64,000 bases of DNA from Diplolepis rosae (GCA_030998225.1 JAPYXD010000701.1:13066501-13130500); one strand, 5' to 3'; counted from the stretch's first letter, positions 23,868-35,845 are shown. Numbers and translations: made by a program. The notes: generated by a model from the letters alone, not told the origin.

Positions 23868-24169
23868 CTGCGCGAAACATAAGCTAGTCATAGCAAACAC
23901 TCTTCAAAAATCACAAATGGCTGGCGCTATAGGGAGATATCAGATACACTGCATTTTAGTCAAGCAAAGATTTAGGAACCAAGTCAACGACTGCAAGAGC
24001 TATCCGGGCGCAGATATAGACAGTGGACACAACCCAGTTATTATAAAACGTATTCTCAAGTTCAAAATAACAAAAAAAGTGACAAAGACAGATAAATTTA
24101 ATACTGGAAAACTACAGGACAAAGAGACAAGGAAACTCTTCCAGAATCCGGTAAGGGATGAACTCATTA

Positions 24170-24367
24170 GGGGCCATCCACATACCACGTGGACAATTGT
24201 TCACCACTTTTTGACCCCCTCCCTCTGCTCTGTCCACGCGGACATATTTTATGAGAATATAGATATTTCAGTATATTTCTCGCAGATTTAAGGGAACGAG
24301 TGTCCACGTGGAATTTTGTCATACCCCTCTCCCCCCTAAACTTCCTACGTGGTATATGGAAGGCCCC
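24170..24367. mobile_element. Harbinger-type MITE, TTA duplication
   Basis: The ends GGGGCCATCCACATACCACG and (inverted) GGGGCCTTCCATATACCACG match. TTA lies at 24167-24169 and again at 24368-24370. Three-base TTA/TAA duplications are typical of PIF/Harbinger elements. The 198-bp insertion interrupts the LINE linker. CCACGTGG lies near both ends (GTCCACGTGGAATTTTG). Confidence 0.75.
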
Positions 24368-24951
24368 TTAACACAGGAGATAGCAGAGTTGGTAGTATCA
24401 ATGACAGATGGGCAAATACTAAACACAGTATTCTAAATACTGCAGAAGAGGTATTAGGGAAAGAAACATGAACAGTTAGAAAACCGTGGATAGATACAGA
24501 AACATTAGAACTGATGGATGAGAAAAGAAGATACAAGAATACAAGAGACGAGCATGGAAAAATGCAATATAAGAGACTTAGAAACAAAGTGATTAGTGAA
24601 TTTTGTTACTTAGGGAGTAAAATAGCAAAAGATGGCCGTTGTGATGCAGATATTCGTTATGGAATAGGGCAAGCTAAGATAGCCCTTGTCAAAATACCAC
24701 AATTACTGGTTGTAAATATAAATCTGGAAATCAGAAAGAAACTGCTCAAAATATACGTATGGAGCGTGGCACTCCATGGTTACAAATTATTAAAAATACA
24801 TTCTGTCAAAAAAGTACCAGGAATTGACCATTCAAAAAGCCCGGTAAAAGATATTGTCAAAAATCTTTTTGACGCTAAGTTTGCACCACTGTCCTCTATA
24901 CTGACGTGGAGTTCGAGCACGTTCTGTCATTTAGTTTATCCACAGTGCATA

Positions 24952-25883
24952 CACAGTGTGAACCTCAAAAATAACCGAACTTTATATTTAAATCATACAA
25001 CATGCAGCGCCATCTATTGAAAATTTGCAGCATTAAAAAGATACACTCATCCTCTTTCAAACGCACCTAAATTCATGTAAATCGGATGACAGATGTGAAA
25101 GTTACAGCCATTTCAATAAAAGAAAAAATGTGCTAATGTTACAAAACAGAAATGGAATAAAGAGCAAATATAAAATTTTGTGTTAAACTTGAAAAAAAAT
25201 TCGCTGAGACATACAAATTGATGAAAAAAGTTTATGGTGATGATTGTGCGAGTCGTACTCAAGTTTATACGTGGTTTACACGATTTAAAAATGGTCGTGA
25301 GAATTTAAATGACGACCTAAGGCCAGGTCGTCCAGAAGTTAGTAATCGTGCTGAATTGGTGGAAAAAGTCCGTGAAATCATTGGTATCGATGCAAATTTT
25401 ACTACGAGAATGTTGGCTGAGGAATTAAATACGAGTAAAAACACTACTTGGAGAATTTTAACTGAAGATTTGGGTAAAAGAAAGGTCTATGCACATTTTG
25501 TTTCACATCAGTTTAATCTACCACCTCACAAGACCAAAAAAGTGAACGAATTTTTGATGAAAAAACGGATTTCTCTAATTAACCACCCTCCGTATTCGCC
25601 TGATCTATCACCATATGACTATTTTCTATTTCCAAAACTGAAAACCAAGATGAAAGGAGTATTTTATGATGATATCCCAGCCATTCAAGCAGCCTTAACC
25701 GAGATGCTGAAGAACATCCCTATAAATGACATAAAAAAATCTCTGCATGCGCTGGTTGATCGTTCCAAACGTTGTATTGAGACTAATGGAACCTATTTTG
25801 AATAAATAATAACTTTTAAAGATAATATAATGTGTATCTTATTCTATATCCAAAAAGTTCTGTTATTTTTGGGACACACTGTG
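24952..25883 (+). mobile_element. Mariner B, inserted in mariner A
   Basis: The ends CACAGTGTG and CACACTGTG are inverted copies with TA at 24950-24951 and 25884-25885. Pairing extends inward through CCTCAAAAATAAC-type sequence. The element is 932 bp, against about 1.3 kb for a complete mariner, because of an internal deletion. Confidence 0.85.
25152..25805 (+). pseudogene. Mariner B transposase, in-frame internal deletion
   Basis: ATG at 25152 is followed by Glu and a TAA at codon 3; the next Met codons in frame are at 25218 and 25221. The frame is otherwise open to 25805. It keeps the DNA-binding region (CASRTQVYTWFTRFKNGREN and MLAEELNTSKNTTWRIL) and the C-terminal part with YSPDLSPYDYFLF (third catalytic Asp). 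About 125 residues carrying the first and second catalytic Asp are missing: LPPHKTKKVNEFL follows VSHQFN directly. Total 218 codons. It cannot cut DNA but could still bind terminal repeats. Confidence 0.85.
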
Positions 25884-26400
25884 TATGAGTGGTACAGTGC
25901 CTTCAAAAGCGATCGAGATGTGCTGGAAGATTTGCCTCGCCCTGGTCGGCCATTAACGTCTTCAACTGAAGTTAACATCGCTAAAGTGAAGGAAATGGTG
26001 ACATTTATGACATCGTCATTTAAGTTTAAGAGAGATAGCTCTGAACTTTCTGTGTCTCACGAATCAATTCGTACCATTTTAAACGATTGCTTGGACATGA
26101 AACGCGCTGCTGCTCGACTAGTACCGAAAAACCATCTCACAAGGTTATCATTGTCAAAAGAATTTCTGGCCAAAAACTCAACGAATATCATCGAACAACC
26201 ACCGTATTCACCTGATATGGCTCCGGCCGACTTTTTTTGTCCAAAACTCAAATTACCACTTCGAGGCACCCGCTTTTAGTCGCTAGAAGACATAAAAGAG
26301 AATTCCGGAAAATGCGTTTAAAAATGTTTTGATGATTGGATTATTCGTTGTAATAAGTGTATTATTTCTGAAGGGGCCTACTTTGAAGGCCCCCCAATAT
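25884..26400 (+). pseudogene. Mariner A transposase remnant
   Basis: The remnant starts inside the DNA-binding region (YEWYSAFKSDRDVLEDLPRP), continues to HESIRTILNDCLDMKRAAAR and LVPKN, then jumps by deletion to NSTNIIEQPPYSPDMAPADF. Only the third catalytic Asp (PADFF) survives. A stop after GTRF (26277-26279) and frame changes follow before the C-terminal GAYFEG. It is a different mariner subfamily from mariner B. Confidence 0.82.
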
Positions 26401-26770
26401 AAATTTGGATGAATAATAAATAGTTTGTGTTTCATTGACCAATTCCCGGTACTTTCTTGACAGAATGTAAGTTGGGTGGATAAGGTGACAAATGAGGGAG
26501 TTTTGAATTAGTGAATGAAAAGAAAAGCTTTTATGTAAGTATAAAGAAACGCCGCGACAGATTAATAGGACACTCACTTAGACATGAGGGACCAACAAGA
26601 ACAATTCTAGAAGGTACATTAGAGGGACGCAAAAAGAAAGGGAGACAAAGATTAGAGTATGTGAAACAAATTATAGGTGACGTAGGCTGTAGCGGATAGT
26701 GCGAAATGAGAAGACTCGCTGAGGATAAAAAGGGATGGGGAGTTGCATCAAACCAGTCTCAGGACTGCTG

Positions 26771-27728
26771 ACTATAACAACAGTCGTCGATTAGTCTTTT
26801 TCGAATACAATAAAGAATAACACTTGTGCGAGATTTATATCGGGAAAATTCAACAAAATTCCAACAACTAATGTAACGAAGTCTAGTTTTTCGCAAATTT
26901 CATATATTTTAAGCATGCTCTTAATTTTTATGTAGCTTTTTAATATCTCGCAGTGAATGGGATGAATTAAGGAAAGAAGTCAGAATGACTTATTTTACGT
27001 AGGATAAGGAGAATAGTTATGCATAATTTTTGACTCAGTCCAGAAGGGAACAGTTATTTAATAATGGAAATCTTCCGCTTTCTCATTCATTTCGTTTCAT
27101 CTTTTTTTTTCATTTTCGTTGTTTCTTCATTCCGCGAAGAAGATCACTCGTGCGAGCATTTTTCAATAATGATACTCGACTAAGAATGGTCCAGCGCAAT
27201 CAATTGGAGCTTCAAGCCATCTCAATTGAGTTACCAACTGATGCGACTGTGAATTTGGATTAATTCCTTCTCGTTTATTGCTACTTCCTCTAGTCAGTGG
27301 GTGAAAGTTCGATTACTGTGACAAATTGGTTATTAAAGAATAATCCCGTTGAATTCGTCCGAACCAAGTTCTTAATTTTTTTAACCATTTTTTTTATCGT
27401 GTTTAAATTTGAAACCCGAGGTAAATTCACATTTTTGAACTTTTTACAGGAATAAAGTTTATGGCTATTAAAAATTCTATATTTATGATTAAGGGAAATT
27501 TTTTCAATGAGTTGAAAAGTCTTATAATAATATTAGCAGTTCAGTCATTAGAGCATTCAAAATTTTTCGAAAATTACAATTTAAAAGTTTTTTTCACCTA
27601 AGGTAGTTGACTCTAAAAGAAGGTATTGATGGAAAATTATTAAATTAAGCTTTCAAGAATTGCAGTATTATTATTGGTGTCGTACATTTTTCATGAACAA
27701 ATTTCGAACAGAAATGTTTGTTTTTAAC
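26771..27728. other. Intergenic stretch, nothing recognised
   Basis: A plus-strand frame at 27030-27263 is Phe- and Arg-rich without a domain. No element ends were found. Confidence 0.35.
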
Positions 27729-27862
27729 TTCTTTTTAATTCAAATATTGAAGAATTTAAAAACCTTTCTGTGGAAAAAAGATGCTTTCGACTGCGCTGGG
27801 ATTCGAGCCCAGGTTTTTCGATTGCCGGTCGATTGCATTGAACACCAATGTTTCATAAATGA
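27729..27862 (-). repeat. tRNA-like SINE fragment, copy 1
   Basis: On the minus strand, TGGTGTTCAATGCAATCGACC is followed by a near-perfect T-arm (CTGGGCTCGAATCCCAG) and then by CTTTTTTCCACAGAAAGG and AAATTCTTCAATATTTG. The same order of words is present at 45973-46061 and 60087-60181. The A- and B-box layout fits a tRNA-derived SINE. Confidence 0.5.
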
Positions 27863-28276
27863 TAAGGTTTCAATGAATGAGTGATCGTTCTTTCGAGAAG
27901 ATAACTTGTTTATAACCTAATTTTTTCATGATTTCAAGCATTAAAGAATCAATTATCAAAAATTGGATTCATCAAAGTTCTGGAGAATCTTTTTTCAGAG
28001 AAAGGACTTTCTGAATCTAAATTAATCGATATTAACTTATTTAGAATAAGATTTAACAATGAATTAGAGTAAATTATTAAGTTCTCTAACCTTTTTTGGG
28101 GAAGATTAATTTTCACTAATTCAAAATTCAAGGAGCAATCTCAAAACAAAACAAATTTCAGTCAAACATAAAATTTGTGAAATAATTTTTTTATGCCCAG
28201 AATATGTTCATATAAAAAAATCTCTTGTTTTTTGAGAAATATCATCAATAATAGTATTGCAATCATTGAGCTTATA
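27863..28276. other. AT-rich intergenic stretch
   Basis: Nothing recognised. Confidence 0.35.
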
Positions 28277-29618
28277 GGGGAGAAGCGGCGAAATTGGCGC
28301 ACCTAATAGAAAGTGCGAGTTTAAAAAGAAAGTATATGACTAAAAATTATGAAAAAATATTTATTTAATAGCTGGATATCTTTTCTATACTTTCCAATGG
28401 ATAAAGATTGCATTGAAAATTACTAAAGCAGATTTTTATTCAGATTTCCGAAGGACTGCACCTGCGTCAATTTACCCGCCATTTACCCACGCACTAATAT
28501 TATAATCTTCTCTTGCCACGTATTAGTTATATTTTCATAGATTTAGAATTACATTTCAGTAGCAAAGGTTGATGAAAAGAGGTAGTTATAATTTGAAACT
28601 AAATTTGAGATAGTATATCAAAATATGTGAAGTTTTTTATACCTTTATTCACATAAACCAGCCAAAGTTAAAATATATTTTATATTTGTACAATAAAATA
28701 CTGGCAATTGTGGATATTTAAGTGAATATTCAAATTGAAATCATTTTTATAGAGAATTATTTGAATTTGTAATCAGAAGTATATACAATTATTAACTTTA
28801 GAAGACTTATAAATAATAGAAACAATCAATCAAAAATACAAATTTTTTACTTACATTGCTTTCACATCTTAAAATCGAGAAAACTTTCAAAACACTGTCA
28901 GACTGCAAATTAATTATTAAAAATCGCTTTTAAAATGCCTTAATACCTCAAACTTAAAAAAAACATTTAACCACTGATTGTTCAAATGAATATAACCTTA
29001 CAAAGTCTTTACATCAGTTTTGCGAACCACATTACCTCCCATGTCACAAAAAATCTTAAGAAAAAGATTAGCAGAAAAGTCCAGCAACATTCAAATGTAT
29101 ATATCTATATATTAATAATTGTGTACTTACTATCTTCTTTATATTTTCAATCATAAACATCCGAGCACTTGACTTCGGTCACCGGTTTCCAGAAACACAA
29201 CACGTGTGCCAACTTCGCCTCTGATTTGAATCTCGTATGCGCCAATTTTGCCGCAAGTGTATCGTTCATTAATTAAATACTTTTTACGTAAAATGCTTAT
29301 TTTTTCATACAAATATTCTACCCTAATCGTAAGATTAAATATCAAAGATTATAAAATCGTTACATTAATCTAATTCACCTTGAATTACTATTATTTAACG
29401 ATTTAACTCAATGGCTTCGAACATAATCATTATGCCAAAAAACGATTAATCGCAATAAAACTGTATTAAGCAATTAGATTTTTATAATGTTTTCTATCAA
29501 ATACATATCATACAAGAATGCACACGATAGAACTATTTTTATTTTTTGTTGTGTTATCATTTTCTGAAAAATATGGTGCGCCAATTTAGACGACGCGCCA
29601 ATTTCGCCGCTTCTCCCC
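28277..29618. mobile_element. TA-flanked element with GC-rich ends
   Basis: The terminal word GGGGAGAAGCGGCGAAATTG is matched perfectly by its inverse at the right end, and TA lies outside both (28275-28276 and 29619-29620). Related words recur inside (ATGCGCCAATTTTGCCGC near 29240, GGTGCGCCAATTTAG near 29575), like subterminal binding sites. The 1342-bp element has only a 64-codon frame with no domain, so it is non-autonomous. Confidence 0.75.
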
Positions 29619-30241
29619 TAATTAAAAGTTTTTTTTCCAAGATCTGTGTATCGAGGAGGCACTAATATTTCTTGTGTCACTTGGCGGCTCATCCAGTGAC
29701 AACTTTTCCAACATAATTTTATGCAATAGAAAGCAGTTAATAAGTTTCATTACATAGAATTTTTTGCTTTTTTACTATTTATGTAATTTTAACGTATAAC
29801 ACAAACTTTTAGTAGGAGTAATATAAACTTTAACATGGTTCTTTGTGGAACATAGAACGGATACACCAGAGGATTGAAATCAATTAAAGAACTTTATGGA
29901 CGTTACGGTCAGACGGAATTTCGGTTGGAGTGTTGTCGTAGTTCAAAGACGACCTGCTTCGGGCATTATTTGGAGGTGACAGTATAGAGGTAGGTGAAGA
30001 CAGCAGTCCCTTGGGCAGAACAATGTCTCACGTACATAGTCGTAGATTCTACATTATTGACTATGTGCTCTGAATTTTTAAATCTGACTCCTCCACTAAA
30101 TTTCAGACTCAACATCCATAACCTATTTATTAATCAGTTACTTTGCTTTCCAATCTAAACTCACATTTAACTAAATCAATGCAAGTTTATAACATTAAAT
30201 TATTAATCCCTCAATAAAATAAGTTTATATATCATTTTCAG
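29619..30241. other. Unique, mixed-composition stretch
   Basis: 29820-30075 is less AT-rich and holds an open segment (KELYGRYGQTEFRLE in one frame) with no recognised domain. It precedes the possible exon that follows and may be an old gene fragment. Confidence 0.3.
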
Positions 30242-30357
30242 TCAAGAAGAATCCTTGTGTGTCAACTGTTATTGTTAATGTGCTATTCATGGCACCGAGT
30301 TTACCAGAAAACTTAGTGAATAAGCAAGTCCTAGAAACAACACCTTTGATGTTCAAT
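30242..30357 (+). CDS. Possible internal exon of an unrecognised gene
   Basis: A pyrimidine-bearing acceptor (ATATCATTTTCAG) precedes an open segment of 116 nt. It reads KKNPCVSTVIVNVLFMAPSL and then PENLVNKQVLETTPLMFN, ending at a good donor (AAT/GTACGTATAG). The frame enters with 2 nt of a split codon and leaves in phase 0. No family is recognised. Without neighbouring exons or transcript data it could be chance. Confidence 0.25.
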
Positions 30358-30536
30358 GTACGTATAGAATCGCCTATGAGTATTTCCGGCAACGAAAATT
30401 GTAAACGTCATGTATATAGTTTGATGGAATAAATGCCGGAACCTCTTATTTGACACTGCAGGTTTTTCTATTATTTGACAAAATAGAAAAAAAACTCAAG
30501 GCCGTGGATCAACCAGATTACGTGACTGATACTCAC

Positions 30537-31264
30537 TTTAAGGGGACTTTTACTTTCTAAATTTTCAAAAAATCGATTTTTTTTTTTTACGTAAAAATGT
30601 TCCTTAGTATCATAGAAATACTGCCATAAAATTTTATTAAGAAATTCGAAATAGAAAGAATGTTATATTTGTATTTATAATGGTACCTATGTAAGACAAA
30701 ATTATAGTAAAGAAAACTTTAAACGCGTTTTTCTCAAAATCACGTTTTTTAAATCTGGGAGACGTTTTTCTCAAAATCTACTAAACCAATCTCAGTAAAC
30801 CAAAAAATTTTTAATACTTTATACAAAAAACTAGTAAATAAACTTCTAAAAAGTTTTAAAAAAACACCCCATCTTTTTAGTACAGGGGTAAATTCATCCC
30901 CAAAACAGGCGTTTTTCGAACTTTTTATAAAATCGTGTATAAGGGCCATACAAATATAAAAAAATTAACTTTTTAAAGGTTTATTGTTTAGTTTCAACTC
31001 TCATGAATTGAATCGCGTTGCAATTTTAAATAAATTTGTTACAGGAAGGCAGAAAAGTGTCCCGCAAATTAAAATGCTTCTTTTGGAAGACGCCCTCTGC
31101 AGTGGTAAAAAGTAATTAAAAGTGCCCAAAAAAGTTTTGTTGTACACCTTAAAACATTGTTCACAATTTATGAAAAAAATTATAATTAAAAATAAAATAG
31201 TTTTTTTTTTAATATTTAAATATTGTCTTTTTTTCAATTTAGAAAGTAAAAGTCCCCTTAAAGG
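30537..31264. mobile_element. TTAA-type MITE
   Basis: The ends TTTAAGGGGACTTTTACTTT and (inverted) AAAGTAAAAGTCCCCTTAAA match almost perfectly and include TTAA. The interior is AT-rich, with minor inverted pairing. It lies beside a fragment of the AAGGCCGTGGATCAACC family (30497-30536), into which it probably inserted. A 115-codon minus-strand frame (31001-31348) has no domain. Confidence 0.65.
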
Positions 31265-31337
31265 CATTTTTATCTGTAAACTTATGACCATGCAACATGA
31301 GATATCTAGTAAAAATTTGCGAAATAGGAGAAAAGGC

Positions 31338-31942
31338 ATTAAGGCCATGATCCAAACTGGTCACGTGACTAGACTCCTACTTGACCAGCATTTCAGTTCA
31401 TGTAACCCCATTTCTTAAAAAAATATTATAGGTAACTGAGAATTTGAAGAATTGAAAATAATACATTAATATAGGTCTTGGTCATAAATTTTTATGATTA
31501 TGAAAAAAAATGTCTTCGAAAATAGTAAATTTATAATTATAAACAACATCTATTGGAAAGACTACTTTTGGTTTTGATAATGAAAAAGAAATTTCCAAAA
31601 TATTTTATGAAATTAGACTTTTTTTACCTTTTTTAAACCAAATGTAGTCTATCTACGTCCGTTTCTAAGTTATCTACAATTTGGAAATTTGTAGAGAAGC
31701 TAAAAATAGATGTAGATAGACTACTTTTGGTTTCAATAATGAAAAAAATACTTCCGATATATTTCGCTAAAATTGGACTTTTTTTCACTTTTGGAACCAA
31801 AAGTAGTCTATTTACGTCCGTTCTTATCTTCTCTACAAATTACTAAATTTAAAAAACTAAATTTTATGAACTTCAACCATAAACATGTAGAAACTTAAAA
31901 TCAATAAAATTTGCTAATTTACCAAGTATCATATGCCTTTAA
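31338..31942. mobile_element. Palindromic TTAA-family MITE copy
   Basis: It begins with a fragment of the GGCCATGATCC-type family end. From about 31440 it matches, inverted, the 40287-40510 and 4706-5552 elements (words TAGTCTATCTACGTCCGTTT, AATAAAATTTGCTAATTTACC and AAGTATCATATGCCTTTAA). Inverted words AGACTACTTTTGGTTTCAAT / AACCAAAAGTAGTCTAT make internal hairpins. The left boundary is uncertain. Confidence 0.5.
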
Positions 31943-32262
31943 GGCCGTGGACCAATTGGGCCACATTACTAAATTATACATTAATTCGTTGATGTAAGAT
32001 AACATTTTCAATCTACAAAATATTTTTCTGAAAATGTAGGAAAAGTAATAAAAGACAATAAAGCAAGTCTGTTAAATTCTTTTTAGCAAAAATTTTGAAA
32101 AGAAACTGCAGGACTTATCGACAATTACAATTATTTGTTGAAATGTTTGCAAAATTTTCATCCAAATGAGGTTGAAAGACGTTTTTTATTGTCTTTTTTT
32201 GTATTTTCCAAATTTTCAGAAGGGTATTTTCTAAAATGAAAAAGTTATCTTACATGAAATTT
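31943..32262. mobile_element. Copy of the AAGGTCATGGATCAA family
   Basis: The left end TTAAGGCCGTGGACCAATTGG resembles 6644-6995, and the body shares words with it in inverted order (TCGACAATTACAATTA, TTGAAAGACGTT). The right end is poorly matched. Confidence 0.5.
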
Positions 32263-33654
32263 TAAGGGAAATTGTTGTAGTTGGAAAAATCTACGAATTG
32301 ATGTGTCGCGACGAAAGTGTATTCCTCAAAGTCAAAGTGATTTTGAAAAAGCTAAATTTATATCAAAAATGTTATTAAATTTACTTGAGTTATAGTAATA
32401 AATCATAAAGAATAAACTTGAGTGCCCGCGAAGAACACAAATCCGAGTGCGAAACGCGATAACAGAATCGCTCGCCCTAGTCATTGCTCTCAAGTTTTTT
32501 ATTACAACTAAGGTAGAACAAAAGTTACTGGAGCCGCAATTTTTACAAGAACTTTATTACTCTTGGAAAGTTACTGCTCAACACTATACATATATAAATA
32601 TCCACTAGGAAAAAATGTTCTTAGAATGACAAGAAGTGAGATATTTTAAATTGACCAATTAAAAATTCATTATAAAAATTGCTTTCATATTTAGCAGCAT
32701 TAATATTTAGATCAAAAGCAGTAGCATTCCGTTATCTATAAATATTAACTACTGATGCGTAGAACCGGAAATTGGTCGGTAATTAACTCCATATAGTTTA
32801 GAATGCACGGAGTGCAACGCATCGTCGTACCCTTTGTGATTGGCAAATTAACAGTAATTAATTCAATAAGCTAAGTTACATAGCTGTACAAATAATGTAC
32901 TTATAATAGTCTTACTACATTATTAAAAATCTTGTCTCGACGATTGAATTGTACGAAACAACTTTGTTTCTGAATAAGCGTTCTCTATAACTACCTCACT
33001 CTTGAGGAGTCCTTTCGGCGTTAGGGCCATGAATCAATTAGACCATGTGACCAAATTTCTGTAAATGTTCATAAGGGATAACTTTCTTATTTTAAATACT
33101 TTGAATACTTAAATCTGTATTTTAATTTAATCGCTTTTTTTATTTTTTATATTTTAATTTTGATTTTAATTTTAATTTTTAATCGTTGAAGAGCGAAATT
33201 TTTGAGAAATACTCTAAAATCTACAAAATTTAGCATTCTTTGTCTAGTAAAATAAAACCTATGCATATCAGATTTTTATGTCATATGTCCGTGAAATTAA
33301 AAGGTTTTAATTTGCGATTTGATTCTTCTAAATGCCAAAAAAATTCAAGTTATAAATAAATGATACTTTAGGGATTTCTCAATGGGGACATACGCCATAT
33401 ACTTCCCTTTTTCTTTAAATTTACATAGGCCTAAGGGAATCAGGGAATCTGAAATTAGTTCCACTCGAAGGATTTCTGGAAGAAACCATGAAGATAAATT
33501 ATATGAATAATAACGATTTATTTATAGATTAAAAATAGTATGTATGGAAAAGTTGTCTTCAAAACGAATGAAAATCGTTCTTAAATATCTTCTTTTACTA
33601 TTACACAGTCCTGCGAGGGTCTGTTACAGAAGTGAAAGAAAGTGAATCTCATAT
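32263..33654. other. Intergenic; one MITE end fragment
   Basis: Only a fragment of the same family (TTAGGGCCATGAATCAATTAG at 33022) can be named. The more GC-rich patch at 32400-32500 (CGCGATAACAGAATCGCTCG) shows no known motif. Confidence 0.35.
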
Positions 33655-34255
33655 ATTTTTTGACACTGAATACAAATCCGTCGCAGAAATTGTCTAGTGC
33701 ATCAAGTTTTGGAGTAACTTTAAGTTCAATGATGAAAAAATGTTAATTTTGGCAAAATTTATGGATTTATTGTGGGAGAACAGATCTTTTTTTATCATTT
33801 TCGAAAACGGCACCGTATAGTGCTACTCTTCAGTTTTAAAATCCATTTTAGATTAATGCTGTATGATTTTTTTAGTTGAAATATGCAAGTTTGAATTTAC
33901 AATACTGGTCATGCGTATTAGGGATCCAATGAACCATTGGCACCAATCGTATAGATTATAAATGTAAACTGTCACGAAGCACAATTAAGGCTATGACATC
34001 TATTTTATCATCATCTGATCTTATCTTCACTGGCTAGATCATCATCATTATCTGATCTTGCCTTCACTGGTTGGTTCATCTTCTAATCTTGCCCCCATTG
34101 TCTGGATCATTATCTTTTGATTTTGCTCCTACAATAAAATCATAAATTTGGCCAAAATGGACATTTTTTTATAACTCAACCTAAAGGTACTCCAACACCT
34201 GACGTGCTAGACAATTTCTGCGATTGAATTCGTTTTCAACGTCAGAATATCTGTA
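33655..34255. repeat. Fold-back repeat with a minisatellite in its loop
   Basis: The words CGCAGAAATTGTCTAG and TTTTGGCAAAATTTATG in the left arm (33655-33790) occur inverted in the right arm (34125-34255). The loop includes a minisatellite at 34007-34130, about four imperfect copies of a 27-37-bp unit around CATCTGATCTTATCTTCACT. Confidence 0.5.
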
Positions 34256-35025
34256 AGATCCATCCCCTGCCATTTCTGTGACTGAAAAAACCTCAAATTT
34301 CACAGGCCTGTGTTATTATTCACATGTCTGATTCTAGATCAAGATTGCTTAACAAACTGATATAATACAATACTCCCAGATAAAAATGTTAGTTGGTTTT
34401 GGTTGTATCAATATTTGATAAAATGAACCAAAAATTTGTAACCGAAATATTGTGTTGCATTGCATTGTTGTATTGTTTTTATGAGGGTTGTGAGGTTCGT
34501 TGAAAAATTGAACGGTTTCAGTGATATCATTTGTTCGATCCAGAGATTATAGTATAGCTGGAACAAAAATATAAAAAATGACTGCTACCTGATAAAAAAT
34601 ATGGCAAAAGTGAAATTTGAAGTTAATTTTGACTTTTAAACACTTTAAAAATATTGTACTAAATAATATGCGCGTTGATGTCAACATTCAATCTAATACT
34701 GTGTTTATCTAACAATAAATTGGAAATAGTTCATGCAAATATATATCTTAGTTCAAATAATGAGAAATAGTAGATAAGCAGTAAATCTGGCTTCTAAATT
34801 CAATTTAGTTAAAACAGCGATATTCACTTTCATGATACCAGACGAACAAGTGATTACAATAAGAATTTTTATTCCCATTGCATCTGAATCTTTCGTTAAT
34901 TTTAAGGTATAAAAACTATACTCAATTTAGCGAAAAAGATAATTTTTTTTATTTAGAAATTTTGTGACAAATCCTGTTTTAGTCTAACAGTTTATAAAAT
35001 GTAACTAAAAGTTTCACATGATCTA
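34256..35025. other. AT-rich intergenic stretch
   Basis: Nothing recognised. Confidence 0.35.
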
Positions 35026-35845
35026 CACGGTTTTCCAATTAGGGGTTTCATTTTGAATAGCCCGATATTTTGGCAGCTGTCATAATAAGAGGTGTAATTT
35101 TTTGACAGATGACAAATATGAACTATGCCATTAATAAAAATGGAACGATACACGCTTCTGCAACGCATTGAAATTGTTAAAATTCACTACAAAAATGCAT
35201 GAAAATAAACCTGAATTTCACCGAACAATCATTATAAGCGATGAGTCTCATTTTCACCCCGGAGGCTACGTTAATAAGCAGAATTGTCGCATTTGAGGTT
35301 CGGAAAACCCAAAAATTATTATTGAAAAGCCTCTCTATCCGCAACCTGTAACTGCTTTGTGCGGTTTTTGGGCAGGATGTATCATTGGGCCTTATTTTTT
35401 TGAAAATGAAGCTGGAGCGGCTGTTTCGGTGAATGGATTGCGCTATCGAACCATAATTAATGAATTTTTATGGCCAGAATTGGAAGATATGGATATGGAC
35501 GATGTTCCATTCGTCTTTTGCGTGAAAAGTTTCCAGGCCGATTGATTTCTCGAAACGGCGATTACAATTGGTCGCAGAGATCATGCGACTTAACACCTCT
35601 AAACTTTTTTTCTGTAGGGTTACGTGAAAGATAAGGTTTATGCTGATGCTCCTCAGTCAACTCAAGAACTCAACGAGAAGGTTCGTACCGTTATCGACGA
35701 AATAGAGCTTCCAATGTGCGAAAATATAATGGAAAATTTCATGAAAAGAGCATGGTCCTGCACACATACCCGTGGAGGCCATATAAATGATATTGTTTTT
35801 CATTACTAATGGCAAACCTTCCGCTATTGAGTGGAATAAAAGTAA
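35026..35845 (+). pseudogene. Tc-like transposase, deleted copy 2
   Basis: The left terminal repeat CACGGTTTTCCAATT follows a TA; no right repeat is visible, so the 3' end is truncated or unclear. From ATG at 35140 the frame reads MERYTLLQRIEIVKIHYKNA and then stops. At the same deletion junction as the copy at 4761 it passes to NKPEFHR. It then keeps SDESHFHPGGYVNKQN (first Asp), FWAGCIIGPYFFENEAGAAV and NGLRYRTIINEFLWPELEDM. The segment with the second Asp is deleted. The third-Asp region reads DLTPLNFFS, with Asn where Asp is expected. It ends GGHINDIVFHY and stop at 35809. Confidence 0.82.

Larger units (their letters stand above)
24799..26467 (+). mobile_element. Mariner A, inserted in the LINE
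   Basis: The terminal repeats are CATTCTGTCAAAAAAGTACC (left) and its inverse near 26448-26467, with TA at 24797-24798 and 26468-26469. Removing it restores the LINE codons for LLKI then SWVDKV across a single TA, which is direct proof of insertion at that site. It carries a deleted transposase and the younger mariner B. Confidence 0.88.
23868..26770 (+). pseudogene. RTE-like LINE remnant with nested insertions
   Basis: The C-terminal end of an apurinic-type endonuclease is seen (KHKLVIANTL, then GRYQIHCILVKQRFRN and CKSYPGADIDSGHNP; the SDHNP-type motif has Gly for Asp). After linker pieces (RKPWIDTETLELMDEKRR) the C-terminal reverse-transcriptase end follows: FCYLGSKIAKDGRCDADIR, LLKI, then WVDKVTNEGVLN and the tail KSFYVSIKKRRDRLIGHSLR to 26770. 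The catalytic reverse-transcriptase core is deleted. Insertions at 24170-24367 and 24799-26467 split it, and in-frame stops add to the decay. In animal gene sets such sequence is often labelled craniofacial-development-protein-2-like. Confidence 0.8.
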
